Positions 1 through 9,716 of a stretch of 64,000 nucleotides of DNA are shown one piece after another (position 1 is the stretch's first letter; each line of letters opens with the position of its first letter). The notes beneath the pieces are model-generated. The model worked only from the letters and a program-made list of their open reading frames with translations. It did no database searches and was not told the DNA's origin. Both the position numbers and the translations under genes were made by a program. Source of the stretch: Cyclaneusma minus (taxonomy: Eukaryota; Ascomycota; Leotiomycetes; Marthamycetales; Marthamycetaceae); NCBI GenBank assembly GCA_037179335.1, contig JAKZHN010000002.1, forward strand, positions 1,550,001 through 1,614,000. Direction: 5' to 3'.

Positions 1-760
1 CCCGTTACTTCTCTTCCTTGGCCTCCGATGATGCCTCCGTATGTGACATATCACTACACGCCATCGCCTGCATCCGCCTCTTTCCCCTCCACGAACGCTA
101 CCATGCCGGAATCGAACACCTTCGCCCCGGAGATCGAACACAGCCAGCCCCAGCTCGCATCGACTGCCGCCGATATGGCCACGCCCTCGGGCCGCAGCAA
201 GGAACCCACTGCTCCTGCATCGGCTACTCAAGCCACTCAAGGACAGAAGAGAAAGCGTGGAGAGAACAAGACGGCCAAGACCGGTGACAATGGCAAGAAG
301 GTATGTAACAATGGGTACAAGTCGACAAAACATCCACATGTCCCCCAAAGCAATTCCATAGGGAGACTATCAACTCACATCGTATTAGAAAGGTCGTCGG
401 GACCATGAGCCTGATGTCCTGGCTATTCTATTGGCAGCTTGGCGCAGTCGACAAACACCGCAGCAGCCCAAAGTATGGCTGACAACTGCAGAAAGCGACG
501 AAATCGCCAACGAAACCGCCGGCTGCGCTCATCCTATGAACGGACCCCAGGTCAGGAAGTGGTTTTCAACAAGCAGATCTAGGGGCCACCACCTGTTGGA
601 TGAGGAGGCTTCCGAAGGGCAAGACGCCGCCGCCGAGAACGCTGGACTTGAGGTGACTGATGAAGACGACGAAGAAGACGGTGCTTTTCGGGCCAAGCGC
701 GCGAAGAGAGGCAAGGGAAAGAAGAACAAGAAAGGCAACAATGGTGATGATGAAGAGTAG
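1..760 (+). CDS. Homeodomain-like protein, tandem family copy 1 (5' partial)
   Basis: Exons 1-300 and 389-760 join in phase 0 across an 88-nt intron (donor gtatgt, acceptor ttag at 385-388). The frame is open to base 1, so the true start probably lies upstream; the first ATG seen is at 28. Exon 1 gives a Pro/Ser/Thr-rich linker ending in a KRKRGENK basic patch that could be a nuclear localisation signal. Exon 2 gives the homeodomain-like region: helix-1 candidate DVLAILLAAW, helix-2 candidate ESDEIANETAG, and helix-3 candidate GPQVRKWFSTSR. A tail of Asp/Glu then Lys/Gly ends in DDEE. Intron position, the QVxKWFS motif and the tail match copies 2, 3 and 6. The family is not one I recognise. 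A DNA-binding role is inference, since the Asn after WFx in true homeodomains is Thr here. Confidence 0.72.
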
Positions 761-1566
761 CCAGTTACCAGGGCATGACGAGGTTGACGACAAACTGCGC
801 ATGATGATGGGAATGGGATGAATCTTTCCGTGTATCGCTGCAGATAGTTCGTCAAAAGAATCCAACTGACGATTTCCTCGTACTCGAATCTGGTATCCTG
901 ATATACTTGCCTGCCATTCATGGAGGCCACGATGTTACAACTCCTGATTACTACTTGTGCACGGGAAGCAAACCTGCTTTCAAGCTTGCTTCCAACTCAC
1001 GACATATAGTAGATGCACATGTTCTGGAAATAGCATTGCGAGGGAAATTAACCTATGAATTTTTCTCAAAAAAAGAAAAAGGCAGCAAGGCAGTAAGGCA
1101 ACAAATAGTCCGATGGAAGATCCAGTCTAGGATAAGCTTCCTCGAGGTCGCTTCGCACCAACACACACAAGATTCGGTTCATAGTACCAAAAGTCGACTT
1201 ACGTACATGTCACAATGCTCGATCTTTTCTGAACCTCCACAAGGTCAAAGCCTATCTTTACAATCCCCCAAATCCAGTTCCATCTCTGCTTCGAGGCCGA
1301 GAGATCTCAATTGGGAAAGTCTAACATGCGTAAATTGGAACTGCGAATCGTATTATTCCCGTCACCGCGTCTGAGCCAAGTGTTGCCTCCGCAAACTGTT
1401 CTCCAAGCGACCACTTGTCAAGTCTGTGAGCATAATGCTGAAGATCCTTGTCTAGAACTGTATCTCCCATTCGCGAAGCTTGCCAGTTCTGTGGCCTCCG
1501 GCACAGGCCGGCTTGCACCCAATGATTCCCCCCCTCTTTATCAACCATGGAAGCCACCAATACACC
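761..1566. other. Intergenic region between family copies 1 and 1b
   Basis: About 800 bases with no gene I can support. Open frames on both strands lack family motifs, splice support or a credible start, and the - strand frames around 1321-1796 are mostly antisense to the relic that follows. It may contain eroded family sequence that I cannot align by eye. Confidence 0.4.
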
Positions 1567-2030
1567 TGAAGAGTAACGGCGATTAGGCAGGGGTTCCTGG
1601 CAAACGCAGCCGCTCGTCGTGCCGCCGCTCTCCCCCTCGTTCCCCAGTCCAAATTCCACGGTATCGTCATCGTCATTGGCTCGGCAGAAGCAGAAGCTGA
1701 TGGTGAGAATGCTGCTCGCGGTCTGCTCAATGAGCCCGTATATACCAAGACTCCACCCGCCGTCAGCCATGCTATCACCGCCAAGGCCTCAGCCATCCAG
1801 ACAACTAGAGTAACAAGGTCGCAGCATCAGCTGAATGCCGATGATGATGCTGGATCGCAAACTCCAGCTTCCCCTGAGACGCGCATGGCGAAGAGAAAGA
1901 AGATGGAGGAGAATAAGGCGGGTAAAGAAGACGCAAAGAGGATCAGAAGTATAATGACGAGGTGAAATCTGGGGCGATAGATGAGCGCTGTGATGCAATA
2001 GCGTGTATCGACACATACTAATAATTCAGT
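1567..2030 (+). pseudogene. Relic of homeodomain-like family member (copy 1b)
   Basis: A frame open from about 1567 to a TGA at 1962-1964 has no ATG at its head. It encodes an Ala/Glu-rich linker, then MAKRKKMEENKAGKEDAKR, which aligns with the KRKRGENKTAKTGDNGKK patch just before the intron of copy 1. Shortly downstream, around 1990-2028, a stretch with gtgatgcaatagcg and actaataattcag resembles the copy 3 intron (gtatgaagcaatagcg, aactaataatatttcag). No homeodomain-like exon is recognisable after it. I read this as the N-terminal half and intron of a dead copy. Confidence rests on the two short matches only. Confidence 0.5.
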
Positions 2031-2730
2031 GACAAGAGAGAATGCTTCTTTGGCCCGTTTTCCACTTCTTGCTGTAGTGGACGCGAGAGGAAATTTTGTA
2101 ACATGATATTTCACCAGGCTATTACTTCCCCAGAAGACGATGTCACGATATTACATAAAAGAAGACAATATACTATAATTAATAAAAGCATGACTTTTCC
2201 AGGATATTTGGAAATCGAGCTGTTTTGAGTATGGGTTTAGTCAAATAACATGAATATCCCGCGAAATCATCACATACCGTCCCTCGATCCCGGAACAAAG
2301 ATATCACATAAGGCTGAAAAGCGGCGCTAGCGGCTTGGCGACAGCAGAGGCGAGCGGAAAAATGGGTCAATAAAAACAATCTTAGCTCGCACTCCCTCGA
2401 GTTCCGCTGACACCAAAGCTTTCTTCAACAGCACCTAGTACATCGGACTACCAAATACAACGAGTATCGCACAGCTTCGATCAAAGTCGCTTCCAAGTAC
2501 GCACAAAAGGTAAGCTTTCGAACTCCTGATCCAACTAATTACTGTCTCCCTTTAGAAGCTGGGAGAATCTGGTTTCTTGCCTGCGCAAGATTCTGCTGGT
2601 CTTCCCATTGCTAAAGTCAGCTATTTCGGGGATATGCCGCCTGATGCCACCTGCGGACTGGCGCAAAGCTTCCCGACCGACAGTTTCTTCATTTTTGTGA
2701 GCGTTTACTGACTATTCTTTTTTAGTTATC
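2031..2730 (+). promoter_or_regulatory. Intergenic region, promoter and leader of family copy 2
   Basis: No complete gene is visible. The last 330 bases are the copy 2 leader and share sequence with the leader of copy 3. A likely 5'UTR intron runs 2510-2555 (gtaagc, ctaatt, tttag). From about 2590 to 2695 a stretch matches 4740-4865, including a translatable TCGLA..FPTD.F motif whose differences are largely at third codon positions. A second GTGAGC...TTTTTTAG pair at 2697-2725 is only 29 nt apart, too short for a normal intron. It may be one end of a longer leader intron (2510-2725). Confidence 0.45.
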
Positions 2731-3730
2731 ATGGCGCCTATTACGGTGTCTTGTCCCATATGCGGCTTATTGCATATCCCCCAATGCTCCGAGCCTGTCA
2801 ATACGAGCCAAAATCCCACTTACACGCCTGAACAATGGCAGGAGGTTATGCGAAGGGCGGATGCGGTAGCTCGCGGTGCTCAGCTCCTCTTCCCCAACCG
2901 CGGGCATCAAGCTACCGCTACGAGGGCTGAAGCTGCCCCTCATGCGTCCAGGATCAATGCTCCCGCCGCCGTCGAGTCTATCACCGGTACCGCCATCCAT
3001 TTTTCTACCGCCGCCGCTTGTTCAAATGCCCAGCCAACCCCAGCCGCCAAGAGCAAGGCTGAAACAAAGAAGCAGAATAAGAGAGAAGGAACAAAGGTTT
3101 GCGATCATTCATACAAATTCCAGAGCTGTTATTTATCAACTAATACCGTTCCAGGCCGAAGTCGGTACCCGAGGTACTCAAGGGCTTGAAAGAAAGAGGA
3201 AGCGCCCGGCGAGCCAGGAGAATGAAGAGGAGGAGGAGGATAATGACGATGAGGAAAATTACGAGGAAGGCAAGAAGATATACGACAACCCTGTGTCCAG
3301 GCATAATAACCACTTGTCCAAACGGCCAACTAACAAACTTCCAGCGACAAGATTTCGATCACTCCGCTATCGACTTCTCGCAAATGCCTTTAAGGCACGT
3401 GCACACCCCGATTGGGCCCCAAGAAGAGCACAATACAAGGTGGTGTTGTCCAAGGACGAGCGAGAGAAGCTTTCCGCCACCACTGCCGGCTGCCCTACTC
3501 CAATGGATCCCATTCAGGTTGGCAAGTGGTTTTCGTCGGCCAACAGCCGCGGCCACTGGATGCTAAGGGAAGGCATGGGTGGCAAGGCGGAAAGCGGCTC
3601 TCGCCCGTCCTTGCGGCAGAAGCCAGGAGGAGATGCTGGTTCTGCTACACGTGAGTTCCGCCGAAATCGCCGAGATCGTCAAGCTTTGAACAATAACGAC
3701 GACGACGACGAGGAGGACGGTCAACTCTGA
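2731..3730 (+). CDS. Homeodomain-like protein with N-terminal Cys/His motif (copy 2)
   Basis: The start at 2731 is the ATG of MAPITVSCPICGLLHIPQC, matched by copy 3. C-x2-C-x3-H-x3-C spacing suggests a small zinc-binding knuckle (inference). Exon 1 is 2731-3096; a 58-nt phase-0 intron (gtttgc to ttccag) ends at 3154; exon 2 is 3155-3730, giving about 313 residues. Exon 2 encodes ERKRKRP, an acidic run (EEEEEDNDDEE), then the homeodomain-like region YRLLANAFK ... DEREKLSATTAGC ... DPIQVGKWFSSANSRGH, and an Asn/Asp-rich end. Bases 3278-3344 are a fossil intron: copy 3's functional donor is AT here, the branch and acceptor (ctaac, ccag) remain, and the 67 nt are read through in frame thanks to a 1-nt deletion just after it. 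A possible acidic extra exon lies at 3868-3957. Confidence 0.62.
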
Positions 3731-4877
3731 AGCTCTTCTTCACCACACGCATCGGAAAAAATCAACATTTGTCGGAACTTGCGCGCGCGGAATGGAATGT
3801 TAGGATCATGGTGTTTTGTTTTTTTCTTCGTTGCTGTCAAAATACCCTTTTGCGACGTTGTTTCAGGTCAGAGGAGGCGAAGGAGAAGGATGCGGTGGCG
3901 GAGGAGGAGAATGAGCCAGAGGGAGACGGAAAGGGGAAGGGGAAACAAAAGGAGTGAGTGGTTAGGGGGTAGGAGTTCGAGGGTTGGAGTTCGAGGGGAG
4001 TGATGCGTAAGTCCCACGCATGGGCAGCATATTGTCAAGCAGTCGGTTCCTCCAAAGTGTTGGAAATGAGTAGGCAGCGTAAGAATGGATTCTCAGGGCA
4101 ACCTCTACGTGTTTGTTGGGAGATTTCCCCGTCTTGTTATGGCAGGTAGTCACTCGGTAGCATTCCCAAACAGCTTTCCCCTTTACTTTAATGATAGCTC
4201 CTGATACATTTCTCGGCCAATTATATAAGTCGCGATATTACAATTTTAAAATTTCTGAGCTGAAATTATTTTCTATAAAAAACAAGCCACAAGAGGTTTA
4301 AAAGCGGTGCCGGCGTCTTACCGACAATAAACCTTTTAGATGGTGAGGGTACAGGGTAGAGACCGCATATATAATCTTGATGAAAGTCCATTTTCAAAAT
4401 AGTCATAGCCTTAATAGCTGCAGCCTTACCCTAGTGCCTGAGGCATCACTACGGGGTGATAATGCTAGCGCTAAGACTCAACAAGACCCGAAGTGAGTAT
4501 TTCGCTAAAAAACAAAACATCACCCTGCACGTACTCCCTCGACCTCCGCTAGCACGCACAAATATCTCGATCAACAACATCGAATCTTTGAGATCTCGAT
4601 CACATCCCTCCGCGTTCTCGAAAATTGCTACTGACGAGTCTCAACTGAGTAACCGGTAAGTCTTTCAACTCATGCTCCACTACTATCTCCTATCGAAGCC
4701 GCGAGAATCTGGCTTCTTACATGCGCAAGTAAGATTCTGCTGGTCTTCCCGTTGATACAGCCAGCCAGCTACTTCGAGGATATCTCATTTGGTGTTACCT
4801 GTGGACTGGCGCATACCTTTCCAACCGACAATTTCTCTTCTTTTCGAGTACTTGCTGACTGTTCTTGTTTAGAGAAT
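3731..4877 (+). promoter_or_regulatory. 3' end of copy 2 and leader of copy 3
   Basis: At 3868-3957 an open frame encodes a Glu/Lys-rich tail (SEEAKEKDAVAEEENEPEGDGKGKGKQKE in part), like the copy 3 C-terminus, preceded by a pyrimidine-rich tttcag. It may be a last exon of copy 2, but I could not find a convincing donor. At 4000-4030 gtaagtcccacgcatgggcagc resembles the 3' flanks of copy 3 (5845) and copy 6 (11955), so the 3' flank was duplicated too. From about 4530 to 4877 the sequence resembles the copy 2 promoter and leader, including gtaagtct near 4656. Confidence 0.45.
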
Positions 4878-5903
4878 ATGGCTCCCGTCACGGTAGCTTG
4901 TCCATTCTGCAACCTCATGCACACTCCTCAGTGCGATGGCCCCATCCGTCGATTCACAGCCGAGGAAGCACATGACTACATGCAAAGACTCTTTGCCGCC
5001 GCCGCTGCTGCCAAGGCTGCCGACGCCACCCCGTCAGGTCCCGCCCAGCCAATGACCCTTCGCTCCAATACCAGGTTCTCTTCGCGCATCCGTTTGGAAA
5101 CCGCTTCCGTCAGCGCCGCCGTACAAAGTACTCAGAGACACAACGAAGTAGAGACTGCGCGCCCAAGCAAGGCCAAAGGAGATGCCGCTCCTAGCTCATC
5201 CAGCAAGTGACAAGGAGATCAGAAGCGAAAGAGAGCACCGGAGAATGACGAGACCACGGGTATTACTAAGGTATGAAGCAATAGCGCGCATACCACTCAT
5301 CTATTCATGCGGAACTTTCAACTAATAATATTTCAGAAAATCAAATTCAATGATGAAGCCGTTGGAATACTCGCTGCCGCTTTCAAGGAGCGCAGCGACC
5401 CCAAGTGGACGCCCAGAAACCCGAAGTACAAGGTTGTTTTAACGTCTGGCGAGCGAGAGCAAATTTCCGCCTCGACCGCCAATTGCGCCACTCCCATTGC
5501 TCCCGACCAAGTAGGAAAATGGTTCTCTTCGGCAAATAGCCGAGGCCACCCCCTGTTGAGGAACGCGGATGGGGGCTACGGCGAGGTGGGAATCGGCTCT
5601 CGCTCGCCCCGGGAGCAGACGGAAGGAGGGGACGCAGGTCCCGCCATAGCCGAGTCTCGCCGACGACGCCAACACCGTCAAGTTGTCAGCGATAACGAGG
5701 AGGATGAGTTGGTGGAGAAGGAGGTTGAGGCGGAGGTGGAGGAAGAAGAAGAGGATCAGGGAAAGGGAAAGGGCAAGGGGAAGGGCAAGGGGAAGGAGAA
5801 GGAGGGAGGGGGTGATGGGTGGGGGATAAGGTGGGAGTGTGTCATAAGTCCTTGGTGTGGGCGGCGTATGATCGCCTGCATTGTTTCGCGGCGGAGATCC
5901 TAG
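4878..5903 (+). pseudogene. Homeodomain-like family copy 3, interrupted by a stop
   Basis: The ATG at 4878 begins MAPVTVACPFCNLMHTPQC, the family N-terminus with the C-x2-C-x3-H-x3-C motif. The frame runs to a TGA at 5208-5210, then continues open through QKRKRAPENDETTGITK to a clear phase-0 intron 5271-5336 (gtatga, aactaataatatttcag). Exon 2 (5337-5903) holds the best-preserved homeodomain-like region: AVGILAAAFK, GEREQISASTANC, PDQVGKWFSSANSRGH. A long acidic stretch and (GK)n repeats follow. Everything except the TGA looks functional, so this is a recently disabled copy, a read-through candidate, or a sequencing error. Ignoring the stop, about 319 residues would result. An in-frame ATG at 4752 could extend it upstream. 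Confidence 0.6.
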
Positions 5904-6025
5904 GAACCAGTGGCAGCGTATTCCCGCCACCATAACTACATATTGGTAGTTCTAATGAAGAGGCCTTGGGCGTTTTATCCATATCGGAGTCTCCGTTTAT
6001 GTTATCTTTTGCAATAATTCATTAA

Positions 6026-6052
6026 ATCGGAAAGTGGTTTTCGTTGGCAGTC
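6026..6052 (+). pseudogene. Isolated homeodomain-like helix-3 fragment
   Basis: Bases 6027-6052 translate as RKWFSLA-like residues once a one-base slip is allowed, matching the VRKWFSSA helix-3 signature of neighbouring copies. Nothing family-like is recognisable immediately before it, so it is a scrap left by recombination or deletion. Confidence 0.35.
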
Positions 6053-6152
6053 TGTCGCCGTCCTCGCTGATGTTGCGCGAGCTCTCGCTGCTCCGAGGGA
6101 GCCACTCTTTCCGCAGCCCTACTACTTTCATGGCATTCTGATCGGCAGCCGA

Positions 6153-7240
6153 TTGGCATCATACACGGCTCGCCGTGCTCCTCCCGCAGCGACCAGCGCG
6201 GCACGATCAACCGCCGCCCAATCATCTTCCAACGCCCCGCCGAACCTTTCTTCGGACAAGGTTCGGGTCTTTGGCAAGCTCTGGCTGGTCAAGGCCAGTG
6301 TCAACAAGGGGCAGCTCTGTCCGTTGCGGCTCCCCAGTTGCAAGCTCAGGGCTATTTCGAGCAAGCCCAAGGCCCTTCCGGTCGACAAGCTCGGACTCAA
6401 GGTTCGGTACGACAAGGCCAAGCGCACCAACCCCAAGCCAACCATATCCAAGTCAACCTACTTGCCAACCAACATCAAGCAGACTTCCAACCTCCCTCTC
6501 CACACGCAGCGACTACTGCACGCTCAACACCTCCTCAAGACACTAAGGAGAGGACGCCCCTACCGGAGCCAGCAAGGGCAAAGATGGTGGTCGGAAGAGA
6601 AAGGCGCCCACGTCGGACGAACAGGATGAGAGCAAGGTCGTGACCAAGGTATGAAATAGTGCCCTACTGCTACTTGTCCATCGATATCCAAACTGTCAGA
6701 TAATTATATTTCAGAAACAACGAACCGACTTCGACGATGATGTTGTCCAAATCCTCCTTGCTGAATTCAAGGCATGTGCCGGCCCAAGATGGAAGCCCTG
6801 CGATCCGAAATACAAAGTGGTGATATCGACGGACGAGCAAGAGCAGCTTTCCACCGCGACCAACGGCTGTGCCAATCCGATTACTGCCATACTCGTCGCT
6901 GCTTTCAAGAAGCGCCGCGACCCGACGCGGCCAAATCAATCGACACAAACAATCGACACAAGCCCTCGCCGATCATTCTACCCCGTTTGCACCTGTCAGC
7001 TCGATCAACATGGCTCTTTTGACATCAGCCTCGAGGGCATCCGACCTCGCAGCGGTGATGGCTTCGCCGTCCCTTGCAAGCATCAGTCTCCACCTCCCCA
7101 GTGAGCTGACGCAAAGTGGACGCCCGGAAAAGAGCAGCTTTCCACATCAACCGCAAACTGCACCACTCCCATAACGCCCGATCAAGTCCGAAAATAGTTC
7201 TCGTCGGCGAACAGTTGGGGTCGCCAAATCTGTGATACTA
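6153..7240 (+). pseudogene. Homeodomain-like family copy 4, chimeric and broken
   Basis: No usable ATG heads the copy. The N-terminal part is a Gln/Pro/Ala-rich linker split over several frames. The basic patch GGRKRKAPTSDEQDESKVVTK precedes a good phase-0 intron, 6649-6714 (gtatga, ttatatttcag). The next exon starts normally: TDFDDDVVQILLAEFK, DEQEQLSTATNGCANPI. It then jumps at about 6885 into a second helix 1 (ILVAAFKKRRDPT), as if two copies recombined. After about 170 unrelated bases the end of another copy resumes near 7095 (DAKWTP, EQLSTSTANC, PDQVRK), where the helix-3 Trp codon is TAG instead of TGG. That change equals CpA to TpA on the other strand, the context RIP prefers. Confidence 0.6.
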
Positions 7241-7342
7241 CCCCAACCTCCGAACTTATGGGTGAAGGCAACTCTGGAGGACAACATCATATCGATGAGA
7301 ATGAGACACCTGGAATCGAGGACGACTTGACACCAAGCATCC

Positions 7343-8569
7343 TTGCTTGGTGCCGAGCGAGTGCCTAGCCCCATGTCTAGCATCGATGAGTTTGACTATG
7401 AGGATTTCTACGGCGAGGCAGATGAGTCCTCTGGCAAAGGCAAAGACGAGCAAAGCGACAAGGAAACTGTACGTGCTAACAACGCCGTCGAGACTCAAGG
7501 AAACAACAGCACCGTCGAGGGTCAAGGAGAAGAGGACACTACCGCCGGTACTTCATGCTACTGCAAGGACTGCTAGTGCGTTGAGTGCGGTCCCTTCAGT
7601 CGTCAACGCAACAACGGCTGCCCTAACCGCCCCCAGCTCTTCTACTCATACCGAGGCGAGTAGAAAAGTAGCCACGAACTCGGGACCCCCTCCAAAGTCG
7701 AAGACAGCATCGAGCGAGACGAAGCCCGTCCCTGAGATCAAGCCCGTCCCTGAGATCAAGCCCATCCCTGAGATCAAGCCCGTCTCTGAGATGGCCGACA
7801 AGGCAAACGGGCCGCCACCGCTGCCTCAGCCAGCATGCCAAAGCAAGGAAGTAGGAGGAAGAGGGCACCACAAAAGCAGGACAAGAGAAAAGCCAAGGTA
7901 TGCAACTATCAACATAAACTGACAAAGCTGCCATTCTTTGATGAATACCCCATCAACTAACACCCTTCCAGCGAGGCCGCGAGGAATTTGACTACGATAT
8001 TCTCGATATCTTGCTTACAGCGTACAAGGTCCGACAAACCCCGGAGCCGTCGAAAGCGAGGGAGAGCCTGAGGGGGAGCCGGAGCCCGAGGACGAGGACG
8101 AGGCTGAGCTCGAGAAGGAAAAACAGCGACCGTTCTCTTTCCTATCCAATTTGAACTAGAACGAGCAAGCTTCCTTCTTCGACTCGGACGCAGCCTACGT
8201 CAACAACAGGGCTCTCCCACCTCGCCAGCGACCATAACTCACCAAGGCTGGCGTTTAGTCCGGATGAACGAGACCCAATCTCTGCCTCAACCGCCAAATG
8301 TGCCCGCCCAAATAGACTCGAACAGGTTAGAAAGTGGATCTCATCAGCGAACACCCGCGGACACCGCTTGCTGCGGGCCGAGGCAGGTAATAAGCTCCAG
8401 AGCTCGCAGTCGGCCGGTCCTTCCACAACTCAAGCGCATGGAGGAGGAGAAGGGAGATGTAGGGGAAGAAGAGGAAGGAAAGGGGGAGGAGGTAACGAAG
8501 ACTGAGGTGGATGAGACCGTGCAAGGAAAGGGTGAGGGGAATCAGCAGGAAGATCATGATGACAAGTGA
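7343..8569 (+). pseudogene. Homeodomain-like family copy 5, fragmented
   Basis: The linker before the intron is open from about 7347 and contains four 18-nt units at 7722-7793 encoding KP(V/I)(P/S)E(I/M). The basic patch PQKQDKRKAK ends at a phase-0 intron, 7898-7971 (gtatgc, caactaacacccttccag). The exon then begins REEFDYDILDILLTAYK, a helix 1, but soon runs into an acidic tail in another frame (GEPEGEPEPEDEDEAELEKEK). The missing middle and helix 3 appear later, at about 8261-8385: DERDPISASTAKC, LEQVRKWISSANTRGHRLL. A Glu/Lys-rich tail follows in yet another frame to 8569. The order suggests an internal duplication followed by deletions and frameshifts. No ATG-initiated single frame spans the copy. 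Confidence 0.55.
7722..7793 (+). repeat. 18-bp tandem repeat, four units
   Basis: Four head-to-tail 18-nt units (7722, 7740, 7758, 7776) based on aagcccgtccctgagatc, each encoding six residues (KPVPEI). Units differ by one to three bases. They lie in the linker of family copy 5. Confidence 0.9.
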
Positions 8570-9469
8570 GGGGGTGATGCGTGCGGATGCAGTGAGGAGG
8601 TATGACTGGAGGATGATCGAAGAGATCACGTGGGCCGAGAACAACAACAGCTACCTCAGAAACTGGGTGCCGTGGTGGGTGGCTGAGGTCTGGTGGTGGT
8701 CAAGATCATGGAGGGGGATATGGAAGGAGGTCTGGGAAGGGTTTTAGTCATGAGGTCGTTTTTTCGAAAGAAAGGGACAAGACACGCACTGGTGCTGCGT
8801 GCAAGAGCGTCAAAGTTCGGAATTCTAATCAAGGTCACTCGGCGTTCTCTATTCGTAGATATCATACGCTTTTCTGTGACTTCACGAATTGAAAAGTTCC
8901 ATATCAAATAGTTTTCAGACAAGTGCAACGAGATTCGTGACAAGCAACTTGCAAATACTCAATGGTTACACAGTAATCGTTTGCACTACGCACTTGCCAA
9001 TTCTTCATTCAATACTCGTCTTCGCGTTTTCAACTACATCGACTGTTTTGATAGTATGCAAATTCCATAATAAGATCGGAACAGAGGAAAAGCCCCGACG
9101 AATTGCACCACTTCAAGATCCACTTCAAGATCAACGTCGTGCCTATATATATGGTGTAGCTTCTCACATGCAGAAGAAGGGGAAAGGGCAAGAAGGTGAT
9201 TGAAAATTCGTGGTTTGCAGGGCACACCTAGCCAAGCTATCTTCAACTAGGAGTTTTTTCTTTTCGAGAAGAGCTCACGCGACGTTCTGATGTAAAAATA
9301 TGAAGCCGCCGAGCGAGAACTTGAGGGCTTGAACTGAAGCTTGACCGGCCGTAAGCTGTGTAAAAAGCGAATCTAATCTAGAACCAAGTTGTAAGGTGGG
9401 AGGGGGGAAAGTTGAAGCTGCAGCTGCTTGTGATCTCTGTTTGAACCGGAAATTTTAGATTTACAAAAG
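8570..9469. other. Intergenic region after copy 5
   Basis: About 900 bases with no supportable gene. Small frames on both strands have no motifs or splice support. I recognise no family sequence beyond 8569. Confidence 0.4.
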
Positions 9470-9716
9470 TGTGTTGCGGTTAAGAACTTGAGTGTCTGAG
9501 GTGGCCCGTGAAGGGCCCCCAGGCTAAGTGATGGCTATGGGGCTGTCCGGCCGCCCAACCACGTGACACCGGTCAGCTTTACCCTGACCACCATATATGA
9601 CCTGGTCATATGGTGGTGAAGGCAGCTGGCGATATCACGTGGTTGAGCCAGGGGGGCTTGGCCACCCTGGCCCTCTCTTAGCTTCACCGGGGCCATAACC
9701 GCACAGGAGAAACTAA
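9470..9716. repeat. Fold-back (imperfect inverted repeat), MITE candidate
   Basis: Two arms of about 110-120 bases are imperfect inverse complements around a centre near 9602 (tatgacc|ggtcata). The strongest stretch pairs 9554-9601 with 9604-9650: CCAACCACGTG on the left and CACGTGGTTG on the right, with the rest of the arms partly paired (GTGAAG..CTAAG outside). The outer ends contain tgcggtta near 9475 and its complement near 9705. No clear target duplication is visible and no coding capacity exists. It could be a non-autonomous DNA transposon or a structured RNA/regulatory hairpin. Confidence 0.6.

Noticed and set aside
2697..2725. GTGAGC...TTTTTTAG as a separate leader intron
   Set aside because: Only 29 nt, below the normal minimum intron length. 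Its acceptor may belong to a longer leader intron instead.
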